A stretch of DNA of 15,208 nt from an uncultured bacterium (lineage in GTDB: Bacteria; Patescibacteriota; Minisyncoccia; Phycocordibacterales; PALSA-1337), in the NCBI GenBank assembly GCA_903870235.1, contig CAIQCA010000072.1, positions 1-15,208 of the forward strand, in the 5' to 3' direction. Both the position numbers and the translations under genes were made by a program. Shown in pieces: positions 1-8,118 of the stretch. The first letter of the stretch is position 1. Every line of letters begins with the position of its first letter. The notes under the pieces were generated by a model. That model ran no database searches, was not told where the DNA came from, and saw only the letters and a program-made list of their open reading frames with translations.

Positions 1-211
1 CACTATTGAAGTCACCTGTTACAACTGAATAAGGATTGGAACCTGTAGAATAGTCAACTTTAGTAGCAAATGTACCATCACCATTATTCAAATATACGGA
101 AACCGTATCAGATGCACCGTTTGCGACAACCAAATCCAATTTTCCGTCTGCATTAAAATCACCACCGGCAACCATACGAGGATTAGAGCCGGCCGCATAA
201 TTATAAATAGA
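1..211 (-). repeat. Start of a second FG-GAP array, cut by window edge
   Basis: DFNADGKLD is encoded near 158 and GDFN again at the edge near 11, 147 bp apart as in the first array. The super-module of block plus FG-GAP array is therefore repeated at least once more beyond the window. Confidence 0.9.
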
Positions 212-3200
212 TTTCACTGTAGAAGAAGCCGTACCTTGGAATGTACCAGCTGTTATAGTGGTAGTACCAGCAGCAAAAGTTAGAGCCCCAGTTGTTGGAC
301 CGTTCACTGTTGCATTCGCCCCATTTAATGTCAGCATTGGCAGTATTGCTCCACCACCAGCCAACTTCATACTCCTAGTTCCCGCCCCAGACACAACTAT
401 CTGTCCTGTACCACCATCGAAAAGTGGTGTGTTGGACATAGTTCCAGCAACACTGATAGTACCAGCAGCCGGTACGGTGGCCTGAGAGACTAGACCATCG
501 ACAAGAGAGAGGTTTCCGTTTACAACCAAGGTGTTACTGTTGGCCACAGTCAAAGCAACGGCAGTAGTTTTTGAAATAACTAAGTTATAGAAAGATTCTG
601 AGGTGTTGACTGTCCAAGTAGCGGCCGCACCAGTAGCTATAACTGTTCCATTGTTATGATTGAAGGTGCCGGCAACTGTATGAGAATAGTTACCAGGGAT
701 AATGAGATTACCACTCGTAGAAGTCATGGTACCACCAGTCAAGTTGATAGCACCAGACATGGTGATGTTGTTTGTACCACCATTGAATGATCCCCCGTTT
801 TGAGTGTAGGTACCAGTAAGAGATATACCAGTTCCACCACCATTGAAGGCTCCCCCCGAAACAGTAAGTGCTGGAATAGTTAAGCTTGGTAGAAGATTAC
901 CGAAGGTGCCATCACCGTTGTTTAGGTAGACTGAAGCATAAACTGCTCCAGAATTAGCTATAACTAGGTCAGGCTTACCATCATTATTGAAATCAGAACT
1001 CACAACTGCAGCCGGACCTGATAGAGTTGCAAAATCCAGCTTAGGGGCAAATGTTCCATTACCATTGTTTGTAAATATAGATACTGTAGCCGAGCCACTA
1101 TTGGTTACGGCCAAATCTGCTTTACCATCACCATTGAGGTCAACAGATGAGACAAAGGATGGATTTGTTCCTGTAGTATAATCAACTTTTGTAGCAAATG
1201 TTCCATTACCATTGTTCAGGAAGATTGAGACGGTGGCTGAACTATTGTTAGGTACTGCCAAATCTAACTTTCCATCGCCATTGAAATCATTAGTCACAAT
1301 AGAGAAAGGGGCAGAGCCTGTCGCATAATCAACCTTTGAAGCAAAAGTACCATCACCATTGTTCAATAATATTGAAACTGTATTGGACATATAGTTAGGC
1401 AGGGCCAAATCTAGTTTTCCATCACCATTGAAATCTCCAACCGCAATCGCGTATGGATTTGACCCAGTAGTGTAATCAGTCTTAGGAGCAAAAGTACCGC
1501 TACCGTTGTTTAGAAAAACTGAAACTGATGCCGCACCACTATTTGCGACGATTAGATCTAATTTTCCGTCACCATTGATATCTACTGGAACTACTGTTTT
1601 AGGAGTCCCGGCTGTAGGATAGTCAACGTTTGTAGCGAAAGTTCCGTCACCATTATTTTTGTAAATAGAAAGGATATTTGTCGACTGTCTGACCACAGCT
1701 AAATCAGGTTTTCCATCACCGTCAAAATCTCCAGCCGTAACTGACATAGGAAATGATCCTGTCGCATAATCAACCTTTGAAGCAAACGTACCATCACCAT
1801 TATTCATAAACACAGACATGGTGCTTGATGAACTATTGGCTACGACAAAATCTTGTTTTCCATCGCCATTGAAATCTCCAACTGCAATAGAATACGGGCC
1901 AGTTCCGGTCGTATAAGTCCTAACCACCTTTGCTGTACTCGTCGCCGCTCCTTGGAATGTTCCAGCTTGAACCATAGTGGTAGAACCAGCGGCAAAAGTA
2001 AGAGCGCCGGTTACCGGGCCATTGACTGTTGCTCCAGCTGAGTTCAAAGTCAGGTTCGGTAATGTAGCGCCGAGACCAGAGAGAGTCATTGTTCTGGTGT
2101 TTGCTCCAGTGATCACAATCTGTCCAGTACCACCATCAAACAAAGGCGTATTCGACATAGTTCCCTGCACATTTATTGTGCCGGTTGTAGGTATAGTAGT
2201 CTGGGAGATCATGCCGTCGTTAAGGGCCAAGTTCCCTGTAACGATCAAGGTGTTGCTGTTGGCCACAGTCAAAGCAACCGCAGTGGTCTTGGAGATAACC
2301 AGGTTATAGAAGGTATCCGTGGAACTAGCAGTCCAAGTAGCCGCCGCACCAGTCGCTATAACAGTTCCATTATTGTGGTTAAATACTCCACCGGCCGTGT
2401 GTGTCCAGTTACCTACTATGTTCAAGTTTGCAGAAGTAGATGTAAATGTACCGCCAGCCAACGTGAATGCCCCACCTACAGTAATATTGTTAGTACCACC
2501 AGTGAAGGTACCCGAGTTGGTAAGTGCACCAGCCACAGACAATGTTCCATTTCCACCTATATATGTAGACGAGCTAGTGAAGTTACTGGTGACAGTTGTG
2601 GAGAGACCCGCATTGAATGTACCTCCGTTCAAGATAAGGTTACCGGCAATCACTGGCGATGAGCTGGCCGTAAAGGTTCCACTATTGATCAAATTGTTGG
2701 TTACAGTCAGAGGATAAGGAGCGTTGACGACAGTAGGAGTACTCGTACCAGCGGCGAGAGCTGAGATTTCACCAGAGGTTAAGGCACGGTTGTAGATACG
2801 GACATCGTCTATGGAGCCAGCGAAGTAACTTGTAAACGTAGAATTGTTTGTATTATAATTTGCCCCTATTACACTTCCATAAGTAGCCGTGGACATTGTT
2901 CCGTTTCCAATACCATTACCATTTGGGATAAGACTACCAGAGCTATCCAAAACACCGTCTATATAAAATGAAACCATTTTGTTAACATACACCATAGATA
3001 CATGATGCCAAGCATTATCGGTTAGTCCCCTTGTTCCGATAAAATAGCTATAGTGCCCACTATCAGTCGAGCCGTAGAATTTCAATTTGTTTGCAGTTGT
3101 TTCAACATAAAAAGCCCATCCAGCTTGCGGTGATTGTATCCACGAATCATTAATAATACTGTATGTTCCCAACGTACTGGACGCCTTTATCCAAGCTGAA

Positions 3201-6200
3201 GTAGAAAAAGTTCCCGTGCTGTTAAAATTAAATAAATTTCCTGGTCTTACATACTGACTACTCCCATTAAACGTCAGCGCATTCGGATCCGAAAAAGTTA
3301 TCGCCGAAGGTACTGACGACGTAGGAACTGGATTACCAACCCAACTACCATTACCACTTAAGCCGGTTGCGTCCACTGCTTGGGGTGAATTGTTAAGTTT
3401 CCACCACCCAACTAAGGCGGAGTCTACTGCACCTTGTACCCCTGTCGCCAAAGTGGCCACCTCACCACTCGACAAAGCACGATTGTAAACTCTGACGTCT
3501 TGCATTAAGGATCCGGCCGTAGTGTTTTCTGGGTCTGCGAAAGTAAGAGTCTGTGTACCAGAAATAGGGGCAGTAAATGTTCCTGCCGTACTTGTAGTAA
3601 CTGCAACACCGTCTACATACAAAGTGTAGTGACCGAAGCCGGATACTCCATCCCATGTTCCTACGATGTGATGCCAAGCATTATCGGTATAGGTTGCGTT
3701 AGATAATATATTTCCAGAATCATTACCCATTCCAAACTTACCGGTAGTTGTGTAATACAAAGCATATCCCTTGGCGCTTGGTTGTCGTTGTAATAAAAGT
3801 AGGTTAACTGGTGGTGCTACACCGTTATTTTTGTACCACAATGAGAGAGTATATGCGCCAGTGATATTTAACGATGGTGAGTCAGCAACTGTGATGCCGT
3901 TCTGTGCTAGGTATGGAATACTGATAGATGCAGCACCGGGAATGTATGTGATAGTGGGACAAGATGCAGCAGCAGTATATCCTGACAAAAACGTACCAAT
4001 ATTACTATTCCCTGAACTATCAATCGCGGTCGTCGTAGCTTCATCAAGTTTCCAGTTAGCGATCATACCAGTCGAAGGACCGTATGAAGTCGAGGTCATG
4101 GTGTTGAATACATTTCCAGAATTGATGACAAGGTTGTAGAAAGTAGAGTTACTATTCAAGATGACACCACCTGTTGTCTGATTCACGGTTGTAGTTCCGG
4201 CCACTGGTACATACGTGTTCGAATAGTTCGTGATACCAGATCCATTGAAGTTCAAAAGGGTTGGAGTGAACGTACCGTTGGTTTGAATAAAAGATGAGTT
4301 GGCACCAACCAAGTTCCATGTCGTGGCCGTTGCCGTGCTGAGAACTGGTGTGGCCGTACCACCTTTTATGATAGAAATATTCCCTGGCACCGTATAAGAA
4401 GTCGTTGAAGCGATATTCCAAGTATGTGTAAATGCACCACCACCAGCTGTGGTCTGCACGATAAGCGAACCAACATAATTCAGTCCACCATTAAACGTAG
4501 ATGCGTAGCTGGCTGTGTCTGCTGAGGTCAAGACCACATTGTTGAATACCGTGCTACCCAAAGTTCTGGTCATGTTGAGGTTCGTGTCATTGAAAATCGT
4601 TGTGTTAGAACGGAACAAAATAGTTCCAAGATTGAGTAGATAATTGTTTATCGTGAGGCTGTATGCCGTTGTTCCACCATCCGGAGAAGTGTCGAGCGTC
4701 TGGCCAGCATTAACTGTGAGGTTATAGAAAGTGCTGTTACCAGTAAGATCTGCACTCTGACCGATAGTAGTAGTACCAGCTGTAGCGGTGCCACCTAGGT
4801 TTATCCACGCTGTGCCGGTACCACTAAATGTAATATTACCGGTTAGAGTAGAAGTGGAAACACCAAACAAAGTCTGACCAGCTCCGGTAAATGTGGCATT
4901 GCTTGCAAACGTACCACCTAAAAGATTTACACTAGTCACATTTGCACCAAAAGTTGGACTAGCAAAATACGTACCACTTATATAGTTAAATGATTGTCCA
5001 GCTGCACCATATGTAACGCCAGCGATACCATTGATAGCTGAGCCGTTCAAAGTCAGTGACTTTCCGGCACCAGTGAGAGCAAGTGTCGTATTTGCATTAC
5101 CAAATGCACCAGTTGATCCGAGGACCACATTCCCAGCGATAGACAAAGTTGTCACACCAGCAGGAGGAGTCACTATACCGCTAGCACCAGTAGAAGTAAT
5201 AAAGTTTCCACCAAACGTATTACAGCCGGAAGCGAGAGTGAAAACATAGTTAGCTGCCATGCTTAACTGAAGGCTGCCTGGAAAAGTACCGGTACACGCG
5301 AAGGTTTGAGCAACGTTGCCATTGAAGATCAAAGTTTTTCCCGTGGTATCAAATGTACCATTTTGCGTAAAGCCACCACCGGCATATATTGTCACTCCAG
5401 TATAAGTAGTAGTAGCTCCCGCGGAGTTCACAAAAGACACGTTGTTTCCAAAGGTCCAACCAGAACCGTTGTGTGTGATGGTGCCATTGTTTGTATTCGT
5501 CGTTGCGTACGTTGCCGTGTTAACTATCCATGTCTGTCCTGCTGGAACGGTCATTATTCCATTGTTCACAAAGCCGACACTAGCGATACCACCAACAGCC
5601 CATGGAGCGGAGGTATCAACGACTATGGAACATCCTGAGGATACAGTAAAGGCGCCAGCGGAAAGAGTATCTGCGACCCTAACTAGACCTCCAAGACTTC
5701 CAGAACAAGTCAGTGTTGTGATTTCAGAAGAGGTATTGAAAATCACTGTTATACCAGAAAGATTAAACGTACCGCTTTGCGTGAAGCTGCCACCGATAGA
5801 CAAAGTTGTGCCAGAATAATTAACAACACCAGAAGAAGAGTTAGTAAAGCTGTTTCTATTTCCGAATGACCATCCTGTACCATAATTATTTATCGTACCG
5901 TTGTTAGTATTAACGATGGTGTAAGTTGGGACACCTATATTCCATGTCTGTCCTGCTGGAACGGTCATTATTCCATTGTTCACAAAGCCGACACTAGCGA
6001 TACCACCAAAAGTCCACGGCACAGAAGTGTCCACAGTCACGGAACAGTTAGTCGAAATAGTGAAAGCACCAATCACACCAGACATCGTGGCCCTAACTGT
6101 TCCAGGAAAGTTACTGGCACAAGTGAGCCCAACACCACTGACATTCCCCGTAAATATCGTCACTCCAGTCATCCCACTAAAGGTTCCGCTTTGGGTGAAG

Positions 6201-8098
6201 CTACCGCCGATGACCAACAACGCACCAGAATAATTCAATGTCGCGCCAACATTGTTCGTGAGGTTGCCAGCAATACTAAGTGTCGCACCGGTACCCCAGT
6301 TTATAGTACCGGAGTTTATGAGGTTCGAAGAAAGAGTGGTAGTTCCGACGAGGTTTGGAGAATTGATCACCGCTCCAACATTATTGGTAATACCATTGAC
6401 CGACCACGCGGTTCCGTTGTTATTGACTGTGCCATTATTTGTAAATACGGCGCTACCATTTATAGACAATGTTCCTGAAGTAACACCCATCGTTCCGTTG
6501 TTCGTTAGTATACCGACAATGCTAGGATTAGCGCCGAAGTTTACAGTACAGCCGGAACCTATATTAAATGAGTATGTATTTGAGCCCAAACTAACAACCA
6601 AGACACCTGGATATGTACCGGTACATGCGATGGAAGTACTTCCACCATTACCAGCACCAGTGTATGTCGTGGTACCGGTGAAATTGAAAGTACCATTTTG
6701 TGTTATTACGTTTGTTGAACCTTCTGATATGGTGGCATTGGAAGCTGTGAAATTTATCACACCACCTGAATAGTTTGTGAAGGCATAGCCTCCACTACCA
6801 AGATTCCACGTCGTTCCATTATGATTTATCGTGCCATAGTTGAGGATAGAACCTGAAACCTCAGTCCAAGTACCACCAGCAAGAGTAAATGTGGCTCCGA
6901 CATTGTTTGTGATGGTGTAATATAGAGGATTGGTGATGCCACTACCATTATCTGTGACTATACCGTTGTTAGTGAAAAATGATGACTGGCTTCCCATGGT
7001 CCACAAACCAGAATCTACGACCACGGTTCCATTATTTATAACAGAACCACTTGTGGTTGGACTAGCCCCGAGGTGTATAGTACAGCCATAATCAAGTGTA
7101 AAAATATTCGCGTATGAACCAGTATTGATCACGACAGTTCCAGGATATACACCTGTACAAGTAGTAGTACCCGAACCCTGATTTGTAGTACCTGAGAAGT
7201 TGAACGTTCCAGCTATAGTTGCGATAGTGCCGTTTGAAAAATTTAGTGCGGCTGCAGTGCCATCGTAAGTTATCACGCCGCCAGCATAGTTTGTAAAATT
7301 GTAGGCACCGCCACTCATGTTCCAAACAGTTCCATGGTTATTTATAGTACCGTAGTTCAAGAGGTTACCAGCAAAAATCGTCCACGTACCGGCAGCAAGA
7401 GTAAAATTGGCACCGACATTGTTTATGAAACTTGTATAACTATTTGTAGTAATACCACTACCGTTGTCGGTAACTGTGCCGTTATTAGTGAAGTCTCCAC
7501 GACCCTGGGTCCAAAGCCCGGAATCTATAATAATAGTTCCGTTGTTAATAAAGGTTCCACTAGTAGTAAAACCTGCTCCAGTATGGATAGTACAACCGCT
7601 ATTGATAGTGAACGTATATGCTTGTGAACCAGTGACTATAGTCGACACTACTCCAGGAAATGTACCCGTACAGGTTAAGCCACCATTCCATGTGTTGGTC
7701 AAAGTCGTCGTTCCATTTCCTGTAAATGTTCCACCTAGAATAGAGATGAAGGCACTACTGGTCGGAAAATTCATAGTCGACGACAGAGTGATCGTTCCAG
7801 AATATCCAGAGGTCACCGACAATGACGCGGCAGTGAAAGGAGCATCTATCTTTGCATTTGTGTTTCCGCCACCATCAAAAATAACTGCATCGGCTGCCGT
7901 AGGTATTCCCGCGCCTCCTGCACCACCAGTATTCGCTGACCAGTTGGCTGCGGAGTTCGTGCTACCGTTGGCCGGACCAACCCAATATCTGGCAGCAAAA
8001 GTATTTTTAGAAAAAACAGTTAAAGATACGAAAAACAAAATAAAAAATAAAAGTGGTTTCAGTGCAGATTTTATTTTGAATGATTTGAAGAAATTCAT
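1..8098 (-). CDS. Giant secreted LamG/FG-GAP repeat surface protein, 3' end cut by window edge
   Basis: One frame runs from ATG at 8098 to the left edge without a stop: 2,699 complete codons. I checked the frame at several distant points and found it continuous. Modules in order: signal peptide (1-36), YWVG/NWS module (37-75), six cysteine-pair modules (about 100-960), a Thr/Asn/Gly-rich stretch (960-1343), two LamG-like domains (1343-1553 and 1561-1784), then two copies of a solenoid block plus FG-GAP array. The composition is rich in Thr, Gly, Asn, Ser and Val and poor in charged residues and cysteine, as in extracellular beta-solenoid proteins. Such domain mixtures are known in adhesins and glycan-binding proteins. 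It lacks any catalytic motif I recognise. The cell anchor would be in the missing C-terminus. It begins 20 bp after the short prepilin, so co-expression with the pilus is likely. The ATG has only a weak AAGAAA upstream, but the signal peptide supports it. Confidence 0.93.
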   Translation of the reverse strand, partial: MNFFKSFKIKSALKPLLFFILFFVSLTVFSKNTFAARYWVGPANGSTNSAANWSANTGGAGGAGIPTAADAVIFDGGGNTNAKIDAPFTAASLSVTSGYSGTITLSSTMNFPTSSAFISILGGTFTGNGTTTLTNTWNGGLTCTGTFPGVVSTIVTGSQAYTFTINSGCTIHTGAGFTTSGTFINNGTIIIDSGLWTQGRGDFTNNGTVTDNGSGITTNSYTSFINNVGANFTLAAGTWTIFAGNLLNYGTINNHGTVWNMSGGAYNFTNYAGGVITYDGTAAALNFSNGTIATIAGTFNFSGTTNQGSGTTTCTGVYPGTVVINTGSYANIFTLDYGCTIHLGASPTTSGSVINNGTVVVDSGLWTMGSQSSFFTNNGIVTDNGSGITNPLYYTITNNVGATFTLAGGTWTEVSGSILNYGTINHNGTTWNLGSGGYAFTNYSGGVINFTASNATISEGSTNVITQNGTFNFTGTTTYTGAGNGGSTSIACTGTYPGVLVVSLGSNTYSFNIGSGCTVNFGANPSIVGILTNNGTMGVTSGTLSINGSAVFTNNGTVNNNGTAWSVNGITNNVGAVINSPNLVGTTTLSSNLINSGTINWGTGATLSIAGNLTNNVGATLNYSGALLVIGGSFTQSGTFSGMTGVTIFTGNVSGVGLTCASNFPGTVRATMSGVIGAFTISTNCSVTVDTSVPWTFGGIASVGFVNNGIMTVPAGQTWNIGVPTYTIVNTNNGTINNYGTGWSFGNRNSFTNSSSGVVNYSGTTLSIGGSFTQSGTFNLSGITVIFNTSSEITTLTCSGSLGGLVRVADTLSAGAFTVSSGCSIVVDTSAPWAVGGIASVGFVNNGIMTVPAGQTWIVNTATYATTNTNNGTITHNGSGWTFGNNVSFVNSAGATTTYTGVTIYAGGGFTQNGTFDTTGKTLIFNGNVAQTFACTGTFPGSLQLSMAANYVFTLASGCNTFGGNFITSTGASGIVTPPAGVTTLSIAGNVVLGSTGAFGNANTTLALTGAGKSLTLNGSAINGIAGVTYGAAGQSFNYISGTYFASPTFGANVTSVNLLGGTFASNATFTGAGQTLFGVSTSTLTGNITFSGTGTAWINLGGTATAGTTTIGQSADLTGNSTFYNLTVNAGQTLDTSPDGGTTAYSLTINNYLLNLGTILFRSNTTIFNDTNLNMTRTLGSTVFNNVVLTSADTASYASTFNGGLNYVGSLIVQTTAGGGAFTHTWNIASTTSYTVPGNISIIKGGTATPVLSTATATTWNLVGANSSFIQTNGTFTPTLLNFNGSGITNYSNTYVPVAGTTTVNQTTGGVILNSNSTFYNLVINSGNVFNTMTSTSYGPSTGMIANWKLDEATTTAIDSSGNSNIGTFLSGYTAAASCPTITYIPGAASISIPYLAQNGITVADSPSLNITGAYTLSLWYKNNGVAPPVNLLLLQRQPSAKGYALYYTTTGKFGMGNDSGNILSNATYTDNAWHHIVGTWDGVSGFGHYTLYVDGVAVTTSTAGTFTAPISGTQTLTFADPENTTAGSLMQDVRVYNRALSSGEVATLATGVQGAVDSALVGWWKLNNSPQAVDATGLSGNGSWVGNPVPTSSVPSAITFSDPNALTFNGSSQYVRPGNLFNFNSTGTFSTSAWIKASSTLGTYSIINDSWIQSPQAGWAFYVETTANKLKFYGSTDSGHYSYFIGTRGLTDNAWHHVSMVYVNKMVSFYIDGVLDSSGSLIPNGNGIGNGTMSTATYGSVIGANYNTNNSTFTSYFAGSIDDVRIYNRALTSGEISALAAGTSTPTVVNAPYPLTVTNNLINSGTFTASSSPVIAGNLILNGGTFNAGLSTTVTSNFTSSSTYIGGNGTLSVAGALTNSGTFTGGTNNITVGGAFTLAGGTFTSTSANLNIVGNWTHTAGGVFNHNNGTVIATGAAATWTASSTDTFYNLVISKTTAVALTVANSNTLIVTGNLALNDGMISQTTIPTTGTINVQGTMSNTPLFDGGTGQIVITGANTRTMTLSGLGATLPNLTLNSAGATVNGPVTGALTFAAGSTTMVQAGTFQGAATSTAKVVRTYTTGTGPYSIAVGDFNGDGKQDFVVANSSSSTMSVFMNNGDGTFASKVDYATGSFPMSVTAGDFDGDGKPDLAVVRQSTNILSIYKNNGDGTFATNVDYPTAGTPKTVVPVDINGDGKLDLIVANSGAASVSVFLNNGSGTFAPKTDYTTGSNPYAIAVGDFNGDGKLDLALPNYMSNTVSILLNNGDGTFASKVDYATGSAPFSIVTNDFNGDGKLDLAVPNNSSATVSIFLNNGNGTFATKVDYTTGTNPSFVSSVDLNGDGKADLAVTNSGSATVSIFTNNGNGTFAPKLDFATLSGPAAVVSSDFNNDGKPDLVIANSGAVYASVYLNNGDGTFGNLLPSLTIPALTVSGGAFNGGGTGISLTGTYTQNGGSFNGGTNNITMSGAINLTGGTMTSTSGNLIIPGNYSHTVAGTFNHNNGTVIATGAAATWTVNTSESFYNLVISKTTAVALTVANSNTLVVNGNLSLVDGLVSQATVPAAGTISVAGTMSNTPLFDGGTGQIVVSGAGTRSMKLAGGGAILPMLTLNGANATVNGPTTGALTFAAGTTTITAGTFQGTASSTVKSIYNYAAGSNPRMVAGGDFNADGKLDLVVANGASDTVSVYLNNGDGTFATKVDYSTGSNPYSVVTGDFNS
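212..894 (-). repeat. Solenoid block A, second copy of the duplicated super-module
   Basis: Residues about 2402-2629, homologous to block B. One codon differs in length (ITAGTF here against MVQAGTF in the other copy), which shifts the offset from 1,716 to 1,719 bp. It links the first FG-GAP array to a second. Confidence 0.85.
895..1918 (-). repeat. FG-GAP/VCBS array of seven units with exact 147-bp period
   Basis: The first Asp of the DFNGDGKLD motif is encoded at 1874, 1727, 1580, 1433, 1286, 1139 and 992: seven units, each exactly 147 bp (49 codons) apart, without any insertion or deletion. Each unit also holds a VSIFLNNGDGTFA-type motif. The motif D-x-N/D-G-D-G-x-x-D matches the calcium-binding loops of FG-GAP repeats. 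Seven units suit a complete seven-bladed beta-propeller. Confidence 0.93.
1919..2746 (-). repeat. Solenoid block B, first copy of the duplicated super-module
   Basis: Residues about 1785-2060. The part between about 1928 and 2525 is homologous to 212-806, at an offset of 1,716-1,719 bp. Shared peptides include VFNHNNGTVIATGAAATWT (as TFNHNNG... in the other copy), FYNLVISKTTAVALTVANSN and MSNTPLFDGGTGQIV. The DNA is clearly diverged between copies, apart from short runs such as the one at 2260-2278. Confidence 0.85.
2747..3418 (-). other. LamG-like (concanavalin-fold) domain 2
   Basis: Residues about 1561-1784, directly after the first LamG domain. Hallmarks: ALVGWWKLNNSPQAVDATG, FSTSAWIKASS, DNAWHHVSMVYVNKMVSFYIDG, and DDVRIYNRALTSGEISAL. 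It is clearly of the same family as domain 1 but differs in most residues, so the tandem is old or was built from different sources. Confidence 0.9.
3440..4069 (-). other. LamG-like (concanavalin-fold) domain 1
   Basis: Residues about 1343-1553. Hallmarks of the Laminin_G_3 jelly-roll family: IANWKLDEATTTAIDSSG at the start, DNAWHHIVGTWDGV, HYTLYVDGVAV and the closing QDVRVYNRALSSGEVATL. Such domains bind glycans or proteins outside cells. One Cys (1380) has no obvious partner. Confidence 0.88.
4070..5221 (-). other. Thr/Asn/Gly-rich solenoid stretch before the LamG domains
   Basis: Residues about 960-1343 of the giant protein. It contains short beta-type motifs such as TFTGAGQTLFG, GSTVFNNV, STFYNLTVNAGQTLDT and STFYNLVINSGNVFNT, but no cysteines that I found and no known catalytic motif. 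The repeated FYNL motif also occurs in the later duplicated blocks, so this stretch is related to them. Confidence 0.6.
5527..5595. repeat. 69-bp perfect direct repeat, copy 2
   Basis: This is the second copy of the 5941-6009 repeat, in the fifth cysteine-pair module. The 414-bp distance equals 138 codons, the exact spacing of the cysteine pairs of modules 4 and 5, so the reading frame is kept. Confidence 0.95.
5941..6009. repeat. 69-bp perfect direct repeat, copy 1 (N-terminal side of the protein)
   Basis: This segment is identical to 5527-5595 over all 69 bases, 414 bp away. It encodes GGIASVGFVNNGIMTVPAGQ and flanking residues in the fourth cysteine-pair module. Flanking DNA diverges at once on both sides. 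Confidence 0.95.
7874..7990 (-). other. N-terminal YWVG...NWS...VIFDG module of the giant protein
   Basis: Directly after the signal peptide comes RYWVG, then AANWSANTGGAGGAGIPTA and DAVIFDG (residues 37-76). I recognise this combination as one that recurs at the mature N-terminus of large repetitive surface proteins. Its function is not known to me. It precedes the first solenoid module. Confidence 0.6.
7991..8098 (-). other. Signal peptide of the giant protein
   Basis: Residues 1-14 are basic (K5, K8, K10, K14), residues 15-29 are a Leu/Phe-rich core, and NTFAA at 32-36 offers a signal peptidase I site after residue 35 or 36. There is no Cys at the cleavage point, so it is not a lipoprotein. 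This predicts Sec export. Confidence 0.85.
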
Positions 8099-8118
8099 TT
8101 TCTTGAAAACGTCACACT

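Larger units (their letters stand above)
5222..7672 (-). repeat. Six solenoid-like modules, each with a conserved cysteine pair
   Basis: Six units each hold a first Cys in a motif like CTGTFPG and a second in a motif like SGC, 24-26 residues later. The pairs are 143/169, 314/339, 492/517, 660/685, 798/823 and 935/959. Units are 137-178 residues apart. Between the pairs lie short Thr/Asn/Gly motifs such as FTNNGTV and LNYGTINNHGT that suggest beta-solenoid turns. In a secreted protein the pairs are candidates for disulfides; this is inference. The first three units are alike (longer, with NNVGA and LAAGTWT motifs), and units 4 and 5 share a 69-bp identical segment. Confidence 0.8.

Noticed and set aside
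895..1918. Regular 147-bp repeats as a possible CRISPR-like or satellite array
   Set aside because: The period is a multiple of three, the repeats diverge at DNA level while the protein motif is kept, and there are no spacers; they are FG-GAP coding repeats.
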